The translations under genes were made by a program, and so were the position numbers. This document shows positions 39,181-47,585 of a DNA stretch of 64,000 nt, in pieces (the first letter of the stretch is position 1; the number at the start of each line of letters is the position of its first letter). The DNA is from Thioalkalivibrio sp. ALMg11 (GTDB lineage: Bacteria > Pseudomonadota > Gammaproteobacteria > Ectothiorhodospirales > Ectothiorhodospiraceae), in contig NZ_KB898872.1 in NCBI RefSeq assembly GCF_000377905.1, positions 459,308-523,307 of the forward strand, written 5' to 3'. The notes under the pieces were generated by a model, which worked only from the letters and a program-made list of their open reading frames with translations, had not been told where the DNA came from and ran no database searches.

Positions 39181-39406
39181 TTCCCTGGGACTCCGTTGCG
39201 ATACCTTGTGTGGACCAGCCGACTGGGAGCTGGTCTCGCGAAAGGGCGGAAATGCTAGCAGCGCTTCTCGCTCGGGTCAATGCCGGGAAGCCGCCAAGCC
39301 GTGGGAACGCGCGTGGACCGGTACGCGCTGGCACCCCGTTTTTCCGATCCGGGGCGCCCGGTAACGACCCTTGGCCCATCCTGCCAGCGAACCGCTCCGG
39401 CCCGCG

Positions 39407-39439
39407 CGCGAACTTGTACATTAGGCAGCGTTTCCCTAG
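39407..39439 (-). repeat. Solitary terminal arm of the dispersed element upstream of ispB
   Basis: CGCGAACTTGTACATTAGGC followed by AGCGTTTCCCTAG matches the right terminal arm of the copy at 53546 with a few changes. No internal arm is recognisable in the rest of the rplU-ispB gap. Confidence 0.75.
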
Positions 39440-39477
39440 CATGCCTTCGCCCCTCACGACCCGGCTTGCCTACCCCC

Positions 39478-40446
39478 ATGCCCATTGACGCAATCCGAGA
39501 ACTGGCGGCCGACGACATGCAGGCCGTCGACCAGTGCATCCGCGAGCGCCTGAGCTCGCCGGTGGTGCTGATCAACCAGCTCGGACACTACATCATCCAT
39601 TCGGGCGGCAAGCGCCTGCGGCCCCTGCTGGCCACCCTGTCGGCGCGGGCCTGCCATGTGCAGGGCCAGGACCCGGTGACGCTGGCGGCGGTGGTGGAGT
39701 TCATCCATACCGCGACCCTGCTGCACGACGACGTGGTGGATGCCTCGGAGCTGCGCCGCGGCAACGAGACCGCCAACCACATCTTCGGCAACGAGGCCGC
39801 CGTCCTGGTGGGCGACTTCCTCTACTCGCGCGCGTTCGAAATGATGGTCGAGGTCGGCTCCATGCGGGTCATGGAGATCCTCTCCCACGCGACCAACGTG
39901 ATCGCCGAGGGCGAGGTGATGCAGCTAATGAACTGCCACGACGCCGACGTCGACGAACAGCGCTACATGCACGTAATCCAGTCGAAGACCGCCAAGCTGT
40001 TCGAGGCCGCCTGCCAATTGGGCGCCATCCTGAGCGAGCGCTCGGAGGCCGACGAGCTGGCCCTGGCCCGCTACGGCATGCACCTGGGTACCGCCTTCCA
40101 GCTGATCGACGACGTCCTGGACTACTCCTCCGATGACGAGGTGACCGGCAAGCGCATGGGCGACGACCTCGCCGAGGGCAAGCCCACCCTGCCGCTGATC
40201 CATGCGCTGCGCGTCGGCACACCCGATCAGCAGACGGTCGTGCGCGGGGCCATCGAAGAGGGCGGCCGCAATCAGGTCGACGCCGTGCTGCAGGTCGTGC
40301 ACGCGACGGATGGCCTGGCCTACACCCGCTCCCGCGCCGAGGCCGAAACCGACGCCGCCATCGAGGCGATCTCCACCCTGCCCGATTCGCCCCACCGTCA
40401 GGCCCTGATCGACCTCGCCCGTTTCGCCGTCGGGCGCAACCACTGA
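39478..40446 (+). CDS. ispB: Polyprenyl (octaprenyl) diphosphate synthase
   Basis: Makes the isoprenoid side chain of ubiquinone or a related quinone. The ATG at 39478 gives 322 residues, matching family length; the longer frame upstream crosses a repeat and is not coding-like. Both Asp-rich motifs are present: LLHDDVVDASELRRG and LIDDVLDYSSDDEVTGK. GGKRLRPLL binds isopentenyl diphosphate. Chain length cannot be fixed from sequence alone. Confidence 0.95.
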   Translation: MPIDAIRELAADDMQAVDQCIRERLSSPVVLINQLGHYIIHSGGKRLRPLLATLSARACHVQGQDPVTLAAVVEFIHTATLLHDDVVDASELRRGNETANHIFGNEAAVLVGDFLYSRAFEMMVEVGSMRVMEILSHATNVIAEGEVMQLMNCHDADVDEQRYMHVIQSKTAKLFEAACQLGAILSERSEADELALARYGMHLGTAFQLIDDVLDYSSDDEVTGKRMGDDLAEGKPTLPLIHALRVGTPDQQTVVRGAIEEGGRNQVDAVLQVVHATDGLAYTRSRAEAETDAAIEAISTLPDSPHRQALIDLARFAVGRNH

Positions 40447-40553
40447 CGCGGCGCGACCCACGCCGCATGGCGGGTCGACCGTTACCGATACGATTTTCAG
40501 CGCCCGGGGCATGGACACGCCCTGGGAGGCTCGGCATAATAGCGGGCTCGGTT

Positions 40554-40630
40554 CGGAGTGTAGCTCAGCTTGGTAGAGCACTGCCTTCGGGAGGCAGGGG
40601 TCGAAGGTTCGAATCCTTTCACTCCGACCA
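40554..40630 (+). tRNA. tRNA-Pro (anticodon CGG)
   Basis: A complete cloverleaf: acceptor CGGAGTG pairs with CACTCCG and CCA is encoded. The anticodon stem CTGCC/GGCAG encloses the loop TTCGGGA, giving anticodon CGG for CCG codons. The T-loop is TTCGAAT. It lies between ispB and gmk. Confidence 0.97.
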
Positions 40631-40733
40631 ACCTTCTTCTTGACCCTGGTCTTCCGGCCTGTGGCCCGATTCAAACGGCCCATCCCCGGAAGCGACCAGA
40701 TCCCGATCACGTTCAGGCCCTGCGGACACGTCC

Positions 40734-41384
40734 ATGACCGCCAATACCCCGGCCGTTCGCGGCACCCTCTATATCGTTTCCGCGCCCTCGGGTGCCGGCA
40801 AGACCAGCCTGGTCGCCGCCCTGCTTGAATCGGTGACGGCGGTGGAGGTCTCGGTTTCGCATACCACGCGCACGCCGCGCGCCAGCGAGGTCGACGGGCA
40901 GCACTACCACTTCGTCAGCGCCGAGACCTTCCTCGGGATGATCGAGGACGGCCAGTTGCTGGAACACGCCAAGGTCTTCGACAATTTCTACGGGACCGCA
41001 CTCGCCAGCGTCACCGAACGCCTGGACGCCGGCGTGGACGTGATCCTGGAGATCGACTGGCAGGGCGCGCGCCAGGTGCGCGCCGCCGTGCCGGATGCGC
41101 ATTCCATCTTCATCCTGCCGCCCTCGCGCGACGAGCTGGAGCGCCGCCTGCGCGGCCGCGGGCAGGACGAAGAAGCGGTAATCCAGCGCCGTCTGCGGGA
41201 TGCCGAGTCCGACTGCACGCATTTCCGCGAATACGACTACACCGTGGTCAATGCCGACTTCGACCAGGCCGTGCGCGATCTGGCCTGTATCTTCCGCGCC
41301 AACCGCCTGCGCACCGTGGAACAGGAGATCCGATCCGCATCCACGATCGAGAATCTGTTGGCGGGCGCGCATGGGTCGGCGTAA
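40734..41384 (+). CDS. gmk: Guanylate kinase
   Basis: Phosphorylates GMP to GDP. The 216 residues include the P-loop IVSAPSGAGKTSL, the GMP-binding SHTTRTPRASEVDGQHYHF and VILEIDWQGARQVR. Length and motifs are standard. It starts the gmk-rpoZ-spoT block and links functionally to guaBA. Confidence 0.97.
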   Translation: MTANTPAVRGTLYIVSAPSGAGKTSLVAALLESVTAVEVSVSHTTRTPRASEVDGQHYHFVSAETFLGMIEDGQLLEHAKVFDNFYGTALASVTERLDAGVDVILEIDWQGARQVRAAVPDAHSIFILPPSRDELERRLRGRGQDEEAVIQRRLRDAESDCTHFREYDYTVVNADFDQAVRDLACIFRANRLRTVEQEIRSASTIENLLAGAHGSA

Positions 41385-41421
41385 CATGCAAGATTCAAGA
41401 ATTTACTGACCGGAGTATCCG

Positions 41422-41697
41422 ATGGCACGCGTCACCGTCGAGGACTGCCTCGAAAATGTCGAAAACCGCTTCCAACTGGTGCTGATGGCTTCGCGCCGGG
41501 CTCGCCACATTGCCCACGGGAAGGAAGCCCGCGTACCCGAGGACAACGACAAGCCCACGGTAATCGCCCTGCGCGAAATCGCCGCCGGCGTGGTCGGTAT
41601 CGAGGTGTTCGACGAACACGACGAACGGCCCCAGAACCAGATGCTGGACTTCAGCACCATCCGTCATCTGGAACAGCTGGAAGCCGACGAGCGCTAG
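41422..41697 (+). CDS. rpoZ: RNA polymerase omega subunit
   Basis: The 91-residue product has the omega signature [20 protein letters not shown] and [14 protein letters not shown]. Omega aids assembly of the beta' subunit and forms part of a ppGpp site. It sits between gmk and spoT as in other gammaproteobacteria. Confidence 0.97.
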   Translation: MARVTVEDCLENVENRFQLVLMASRRARHIAHGKEARVPEDNDKPTVIALREIAAGVVGIEVFDEHDERPQNQMLDFSTIRHLEQLEADER

Positions 41698-41709
41698 GAG
41701 ATTTTCTGA

Positions 41710-43884
41710 ATGGCCGCTGGGCAGCCAGCTTCGCCCGGGGCCCCCTCCTCGGTACCGGGCGACTCGACCCGATTCCTGATCAGCGATTTATGTTCCGAGC
41801 TCGAGGCCTACCTCGAGCCGGAAGAGGTCGAGGAGGTCTATCGCGCCTATCTCCTGGGCGCGGAATCGCACGAAGGCCAGACCCGCAAGACCGGGGAACC
41901 CTACATCTATCACCCGCTCGCCGTGGCTCGCACCATGGCCGAGATGCGGATGGACCACCAGGCGATCAGCGCCGCCATCCTGCATGACGTGATGGAGGAC
42001 ACCGCCACCAGCAAGGACCGTATCCGCGCCGAGTTCGGCGAGGAGGTCGCGGAGCTGGTCGACGGCGTATCCAAGCTGACCCACCTGCAATTCCAGTCCA
42101 AGGCCGAGGCGCAGGCGGAGAACTTCCGCAAGATGATGCTGGCGATCACCCGCGACATCCGGGTGATCCTGATCAAACTGGCCGACCGCCTGCACAACAT
42201 GCGCACCCTGGGCGTAATGCGCCCGGACAAGCGCCGCCGCATCGCCAAGGAAACCCTGGAGATCTACGCCCCGATCGCGCAGCGCCTGGGCATGAATGCC
42301 ATGCGCCGCGAACTGGAGGAACTCGGTTTCTCGGCCAAGCACCCGTGGCGCGCCGCGATGCTGGAGCGCGCGGTGCACCGCGCCGGCGGCAACCGCCGCG
42401 AACCGATGAAGAACATCGAGCAGGCGATCTGCTCGCGCATGGAGGCCTCCGGGATCGTCGGGCGCATCTCCGGGCGCGAGAAGAGCCTGTACAGCATCTA
42501 CCGCAAGATGCGCGACAAGCACCACTCGTTCGAGGAGGTGTTCGACGTCTTCGCCATCCGCATCATCGTCGACGACGTGGACACCTGCTACCGCTCCCTG
42601 GGCGTGGTGCACAACCTCTACAAGCCGGTGCCTGGACGCTTCAAGGACTACATCGCGATCCCCAAGTCCAACGGCTACCAGTCGCTGCACACCATCCTGT
42701 TCGGCCCGCAGGGCGCCCCGATCGAGATTCAGATCCGTTCCACCGAGATGGATCGCGTGGCCGAGAGCGGGATTGCCGCGCACTGGCAGTACAAGGCCGG
42801 CAGCGAATCCAGCCGCACCGCCCAGAGCCGGGCACGCGAATGGCTGAAGGATGTTCTCGAGATCCAGAACAGCGTCGGCAACTCCATCGAGTTCCTGGAG
42901 AACGTGAAGGTCGACCTGTTCCCCGACGAGGTCTACACCTTCACCCCCGAGGGCGACATCCTCGTGCTCCCGCGCGACGCCACCCCGATCGACTTCGCCT
43001 ACTCCGTGCACTCGGACGTCGGCAACCGCTGCGTGGCGGCCAAGATCGATCGCCAGCTCGCCCCGCTGTCGGTACGCCTGCAAAGCGGCCAGACGGTGGA
43101 GATCGTCACCTCGCCGGGCGCCCGCCCCAACCCGGCCTGGCTGTCCTTCGTGGTCACCGGCAAGGCGCGCACTGGTATCCGCCACTGCCTCAAGTCCATG
43201 CAATCCGAAGAGGCCCGCACCCTCGGCGAGCGCATGCTGGAAAAGGCGCTGGAATCCCTGGATACCAGCCTGCCCCGCATCTCGCCGGCACGCCTGGACC
43301 ATATGCTGGACACGATGCAGCTGGAAGACCTGGATGCGCTGCTGATCGATATCGGCCTGGGCAATCGCATGGCCTCGCTGGTTGCCCGCCAGATGGTGGG
43401 CAAGGAAAGCCCCGACTCGGCCGCCGACGTGCCCGCCTCGAGCCTGGCAGTCAACGGCACCGAGGGCCTGGTGCTGAATTACGCCCGTTGCTGCCACCCG
43501 ATCCCGGGCGATCCGATCATTGGCCAGTTGAGCGCCGGGCGCGGCCTGGTAGTCCACCGCGAGAACTGCCGCAACGTCCTGCACGAGACTCGCGACCGGA
43601 CTGACCGCACCATTGCGCTGGAGTGGTCGCACGAGCCGCAGCTGCAATTCACCGCCGCCGTACGCACGCGCACCGCCAACCGCCGCGGGGCGCTGGCCGA
43701 CATGGCCGCGATAATCGCGGATCACGGCTCCAACATCGAACACATCTCGTTCAACGAGCAGGACGGCCACTCCACCGCGATGACCTTCCTGCTGACCGTA
43801 CGTGACCGCCAGCACCTCGCGCAGATCATGCGCGGCCTGCGCCGCCAGTCCGACGTCCTGCGCATCTCGCGCCAGCGCGGCTGA
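41710..43884 (+). CDS. spoT: Bifunctional (p)ppGpp synthase/hydrolase
   Basis: The 724-residue RelA/SpoT homologue has an intact HD hydrolase domain (YIYHPLAVARTMAEM, AAILHDVMEDT, KLADRLHNMRT) and a synthetase domain (GREKSLYSIYRKM, VPGRFKDYIAIPKSNGYQSL). TGS, helical and C-terminal ACT domains follow. Presence of the HD residues favours SpoT over RelA. It starts 12 bases after rpoZ. Confidence 0.96.
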   Translation: MAAGQPASPGAPSSVPGDSTRFLISDLCSELEAYLEPEEVEEVYRAYLLGAESHEGQTRKTGEPYIYHPLAVARTMAEMRMDHQAISAAILHDVMEDTATSKDRIRAEFGEEVAELVDGVSKLTHLQFQSKAEAQAENFRKMMLAITRDIRVILIKLADRLHNMRTLGVMRPDKRRRIAKETLEIYAPIAQRLGMNAMRRELEELGFSAKHPWRAAMLERAVHRAGGNRREPMKNIEQAICSRMEASGIVGRISGREKSLYSIYRKMRDKHHSFEEVFDVFAIRIIVDDVDTCYRSLGVVHNLYKPVPGRFKDYIAIPKSNGYQSLHTILFGPQGAPIEIQIRSTEMDRVAESGIAAHWQYKAGSESSRTAQSRAREWLKDVLEIQNSVGNSIEFLENVKVDLFPDEVYTFTPEGDILVLPRDATPIDFAYSVHSDVGNRCVAAKIDRQLAPLSVRLQSGQTVEIVTSPGARPNPAWLSFVVTGKARTGIRHCLKSMQSEEARTLGERMLEKALESLDTSLPRISPARLDHMLDTMQLEDLDALLIDIGLGNRMASLVARQMVGKESPDSAADVPASSLAVNGTEGLVLNYARCCHPIPGDPIIGQLSAGRGLVVHRENCRNVLHETRDRTDRTIALEWSHEPQLQFTAAVRTRTANRRGALADMAAIIADHGSNIEHISFNEQDGHSTAMTFLLTVRDRQHLAQIMRGLRRQSDVLRISRQRG

Positions 43885-43953
43885 CGCCCGGGCCGACCCG
43901 CCCTCGCGCGCGGCCTTCTTGCAGGCCCCCCGCGCGCAACGGATGATCGGGGC

Positions 43954-45030
43954 ATGATCCTCGACATCCTCAAGCAAACGCTGGGCGTTGCGCTCACGGC
44001 GGCGCCCTGGCTGTTGCTGGGCCTGCTCGCCGCCGGCGCGGTCAAGGCCCTGATCCCGGAGGCCGCCCTACAGCGCTGGCTGGGCGGTTCCGGCCTGGCC
44101 GCCACCGCGCGCGCCGCCGTGGTGGGTGCGCCGTTGCCGCTTTGCTCCTGCGGCGCCATTCCCACCGCGCTGGCCCTGCACCGCGGCGGCGCCGGACGCG
44201 GGCCCACCACCGCTTTCCTGATCGGCACCCCTGGCGTGGGCGTGGACTCGCTCGCCATCAGTTATGCCTTGCTGGGCCCCCTGATGGCCGTGGCCCGCGC
44301 GCTGGGCGCTATCGTTACCGCCATTACCACGGGTCTGCTGGTCGGGCGCACGCGCGCCCGGACCGACGCCAACGACACTATCGAAGACGAGACGGACAGT
44401 TGCGATCGTTGCTGCGGGACCGGCGACAGCTGCGCCGCGCCCCCGGCACCGGACCACCTCGCCGCACGCCTGGCCGCCGGACAGCGCTACGCCTTTCGCG
44501 ACGTCCTCGACGATATCCGCCTGTGGCTGGTGATCGGCCTGCTGGTCGCCGGCGCCCTGCTCGCCCTGGTCCCGCCGGCCACCCTGGCGGCCTGGGGCTC
44601 GGGCCTGCCCGCAATGCTCGTGATGACCGTCATCGGCATCCCGATGTATCTCTGCGCAACTGCCGCCACGCCCATCGCCGTGGGCCTGATCGCGACCGGG
44701 GTCTCGCCCGGCACCGTGCTGGTCTTCCTTCTAGCCGCGCCGATCACCAGCCTGGCGACCCTGGGCGTATTCCGCCGTGAACTCGGCACCCCGGCGCTAA
44801 GCCTCTATCTGGCCGGCATCGGCGTCACCACCATCGCGCTGGGCCTGGCCCTGGATGCCGGGCTGGCGCGCACCGGGGTGGACGTCACCACCCAGATGGG
44901 CGCGGCCGGCGAGCTGCTGCCCGCCTGGCTCGAGTGGACGACCTTGATCGTTCTAGTCGTGCTGGCCACACCCATCCTGCGCAATCCGCTGGCGCAGCTG
45001 ATCACACGCCCGACACCCGGGAGAGACTGA
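43954..45030 (+). CDS. SO_0444-type / DUF318-like permease, possible metal efflux
   Basis: The 358-residue membrane protein has about eight to ten helices. Its two halves carry related motifs: LPLCSCGAIPTALALHRGGA in the first and MYLCATAATPIAVGLIATGV in the second. A Cys-rich loop lies between them (CDRCCGTGDSC). This fits the permease family that includes SO_0444 Cu/Zn efflux proteins; the Cys motifs would suit soft-metal binding. Substrate is uncertain. It follows spoT by 69 bases and is one base from the methyltransferase gene. Confidence 0.82.
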   Translation: MILDILKQTLGVALTAAPWLLLGLLAAGAVKALIPEAALQRWLGGSGLAATARAAVVGAPLPLCSCGAIPTALALHRGGAGRGPTTAFLIGTPGVGVDSLAISYALLGPLMAVARALGAIVTAITTGLLVGRTRARTDANDTIEDETDSCDRCCGTGDSCAAPPAPDHLAARLAAGQRYAFRDVLDDIRLWLVIGLLVAGALLALVPPATLAAWGSGLPAMLVMTVIGIPMYLCATAATPIAVGLIATGVSPGTVLVFLLAAPITSLATLGVFRRELGTPALSLYLAGIGVTTIALGLALDAGLARTGVDVTTQMGAAGELLPAWLEWTTLIVLVVLATPILRNPLAQLITRPTPGRD

Positions 45031-45031
45031 C

Positions 45032-45694
45032 ATGTCCAACCGTTCGATCGGACTCGACGAACCCCTTTATCGTTACCTGCTGGACCACTCGCTGCGCGAG
45101 CCGGATCTGCTCGCCGAACTACGCGCGGAGACCGCGGTTCTGCCCGAGGCGAACATGCAGATCGCCCCGGAGCAGGGGCAGTTCATGGCGCTGCTGGCCC
45201 GCCTGATGGGCGCCAAGCGCTACCTGGAGATCGGCACCTTCACCGGCTACAGCGCGCTGGCCATCGCCCTCGCCCTGCCGGAGGACGGCGAGATCGTCAC
45301 CCTGGACCAGAGCGCGGAATGGACCGCCACGGCCCAGAGCTACTGGGAGCGCGCGGGGGTCGATGGACGCATCCGGCTCGAGCTGGGCGAGGCGCGCGAC
45401 TCCCTGCGGGCGTTGGAAGCCACCGGCGAGATGGACACGTTCGATCTGGCATTCATCGACGCCGACAAGACCGGCTACCACGACTACTTCGAACACTGCC
45501 TGCGGCTGGTACGCCCGGGCGGCCTGATCCTGGTCGACAACACCCTGTGGCACGGCACCGTCGCCGACCCGGACGACGCCCGCGACGATACTTGTGCGAT
45601 CCGCGCCTTCAACGACGCCCTGCACCACGACGAGCGCATCGACCTCTCGCTGGTCCCCATCGGCGACGGCCTGACCCTCGCCCGCCGCCGCTGA
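45032..45694 (+). CDS. SAM-dependent O-methyltransferase (COMT-like)
   Basis: The 220-residue protein matches the class I O-methyltransferase 3 family: YLEIGTFTGYSALAIALALP binds SAM, FDLAFIDADKTGYHDYFEHC binds metal and substrate, and RPGGLILVDNTLWHG follows. Relatives methylate catechols or related phenols; the substrate here is unknown. Translation is probably coupled to the permease gene. Confidence 0.9.
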   Translation: MSNRSIGLDEPLYRYLLDHSLREPDLLAELRAETAVLPEANMQIAPEQGQFMALLARLMGAKRYLEIGTFTGYSALAIALALPEDGEIVTLDQSAEWTATAQSYWERAGVDGRIRLELGEARDSLRALEATGEMDTFDLAFIDADKTGYHDYFEHCLRLVRPGGLILVDNTLWHGTVADPDDARDDTCAIRAFNDALHHDERIDLSLVPIGDGLTLARRR

Positions 45695-45793
45695 ACCGCT
45701 CGCTCCCCCGCATTCACCACAAAGGCCACAGACCACTCGGAGAAAAGCTGTGAAGGCAGAGAAATCCATGGCCTGTTAATCGACCATGAAGCT

Positions 45794-46210
45794 TCACAGG
45801 CAAAGACCGCTGTCACCGAGGCCGCGGCGGCAGATGGCACGGCGCTCCACCGACTGCACCACCCAGCCCGCCTCGACCTCGTCCAGCTCCAGGCGGAACT
45901 CGTAGGCGCTGACGGCATCGTCACGCAACCCGGTCAGGCGAACCTCAGCGCGCTCCGGACGCGGCTGGTCGATCTCCAGCCCGGCGTAGTCGACCGCCAG
46001 GCCGGAATGCCAGCGGCTGGCCCCCAGCCACGCCATCACCGCGGCACCGGGCATCACCGTGGGCTCCTGCGAAGGCACCGCCTGCGCCTCGAAGGCCGTT
46101 GGGGCCGGCTCCCAGCCGCCAGGCGTACCGTTCGTGTCCGAGGCGGATGCGGCGCACCCCGCCAGCAATACCGTCAGACAGCCGCATGCAACTCGCCATC
46201 CCCGACGCAT
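45794..46210 (-). CDS. Hypothetical lipoprotein
   Basis: The ATG at 46210 gives 138 residues starting with a lipoprotein signal (RRGWRVACGCLTVLLAGCAA, lipobox LLAGC). The mature part has beta-like stretches (YEFRLELDEVEAGWVVQSVE) and ends with three Cys in AICRRGLGDSGLCL. I do not recognise a family. It is divergent from the 46330 gene. Confidence 0.7.
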   Translation of the reverse strand: MRRGWRVACGCLTVLLAGCAASASDTNGTPGGWEPAPTAFEAQAVPSQEPTVMPGAAVMAWLGASRWHSGLAVDYAGLEIDQPRPERAEVRLTGLRDDAVSAYEFRLELDEVEAGWVVQSVERRAICRRGLGDSGLCL

Positions 46211-46329
46211 CCCATGGCTCCTGTCGCAAAAAAAACCGTGCGGGAAACATACCGGAGCGATAAACGTCCTACCATGGAAGGAACACATGATCGGTTCGCC
46301 GCCCCGGAGCGGATCGGGAGGAAGACACC

Positions 46330-46869
46330 ATGAAACTGTTCAAGCTGCGCTACATCCTGATGACGAGCCTTTGCGCCCTGTTGCTGGCCGCGACCCCTCT
46401 CCACGCCAACCAGCATGAGACCGCCGCAGAGGACGACACCACCGCCAGCGAGATGGAGGAAATGCGCGAATCCTGGGCCGAGACCCGCGAGGAGATCCAG
46501 GAAGAAAGCACCGAGGCCGGTGAGGCCACACGCTCGCGCACCCACGAGACCCTGGACGCGATGGACCGCGAACTCGGCCGCCTGGGCGACAACATCCGCG
46601 AGGGCTGGGATGACCTGAGCGACGCGACTCGCGAGCGCCGCGAACGCGCCTACGACGGACTGGTCGAGGAACGTGACCGCCTGGCCGAATGGTCGAGCGA
46701 GATGCGCGAGCGCTCTTCCGGCGCCTGGGGCGGTATTCGCGACGGGGCAAAGGACGCCTGGGGCGGCGTCCGCGACGGCTCGCGCAAGGCCTGGGGCTCG
46801 CTACGCGACGCCTTCCGCGGCGGCGACGAACCGGCCGGGAACGCGAGCGAGCCGGATGTTCAGGACTGA
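46330..46869 (+). CDS. Predicted periplasmic coiled-coil protein with 11-residue repeats
   Basis: The 179-residue protein has a cleavable signal peptide (YILMTSLCALLLAATPLHA), a long acidic, Glu/Arg-rich helical region (about 30-130) and three 11-residue units near 132-164: GAWGGIRDGAK, DAWGGVRDGSR, KAWGSLRDAFR. Such repeats would form an amphipathic helix that can lie on a membrane or bind a partner. No family is recognised. A GGGAGG-type ribosome site precedes the ATG. The stop overlaps the cytochrome c ATG by one base. Confidence 0.75.
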   Translation: MKLFKLRYILMTSLCALLLAATPLHANQHETAAEDDTTASEMEEMRESWAETREEIQEESTEAGEATRSRTHETLDAMDRELGRLGDNIREGWDDLSDATRERRERAYDGLVEERDRLAEWSSEMRERSSGAWGGIRDGAKDAWGGVRDGSRKAWGSLRDAFRGGDEPAGNASEPDVQD

Positions 46870-47393
46870 TGCGGCAACACCCATCACTCATCCCCTGGAT
46901 CGGCAGCGCGGCCCTGATACTCGCATCCGCCAGCCTGACCGGTTGCGACGGGTTCGGCGGAGCATCCGGGACCCCCGACCACCTCGAACGCACCACCGAT
47001 CCGGAGGTCCTCCAGCGTGGTGAGCGCCTCTACCAGCAGCACTGCATCGCCTGTCACGGGGCGCAGCGCGAGGGCGCCGAGGACTGGCGCCAGCGTAACC
47101 TGGACGGCACCCTTCCCCCGCCACCACTGGATGGCAGCGCCCATACCTGGCACCACCCCTACTGGCAGCTGAAGGACATGATCCGTTACGGCGCCGAGGC
47201 GCGTGGCGGCGCCATGCCCAGCTTCGAGGACACACTCTCGGAGGCGGATGTCGAGGCGGTCATCGCCTGGCTGCAGTCGCGCTGGCCGGACGAGATCTTC
47301 GAGGCCTGGACGCGCTACGACCGCAACCACCCCACCCAGGCCGACTGGGAAGAGGCCGTGGGCGAACCCTGGGTGACCCACCCCGACGGCTAA
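46869..47393 (+). CDS. Lipoprotein c-type cytochrome (single heme)
   Basis: The 174-residue product has a lipoprotein signal ending in ASLTGC, then one heme-binding motif CIACH (about residue 59). The axial Met is probably in GGAMPSFEDTLS, and the domain ends VEAVIAWLQSRWPDE. It is a class I-like cytochrome c domain anchored on the periplasmic face, an electron carrier of unknown partners. Translational coupling with the coiled-coil protein suggests a shared envelope role. Confidence 0.85.
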   Translation: MRQHPSLIPWIGSAALILASASLTGCDGFGGASGTPDHLERTTDPEVLQRGERLYQQHCIACHGAQREGAEDWRQRNLDGTLPPPPLDGSAHTWHHPYWQLKDMIRYGAEARGGAMPSFEDTLSEADVEAVIAWLQSRWPDEIFEAWTRYDRNHPTQADWEEAVGEPWVTHPDG

Positions 47394-47585
47394 CCCGACG
47401 CCGAGTAATACGCACACCGCCGCAGCCCCGATACAATGCGCACGGAATGCATCGGCCTGTGCCGGCGTCATTTGGATGGAACGCTGCGCGGTCACCGCAT
47501 GGCAGGGAATGCAGTAAAACAAGGACGGCCGGGAGGGGCCCATGCATGACGCCGAAAAGCGCGAGTTTCACAGCGACCGCCGGGG

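Noticed and set aside
41788..43977. 729-codon frame antisense to spoT
   Set aside because: Antisense shadow; the spoT product has all expected domains, and the antisense product has none.
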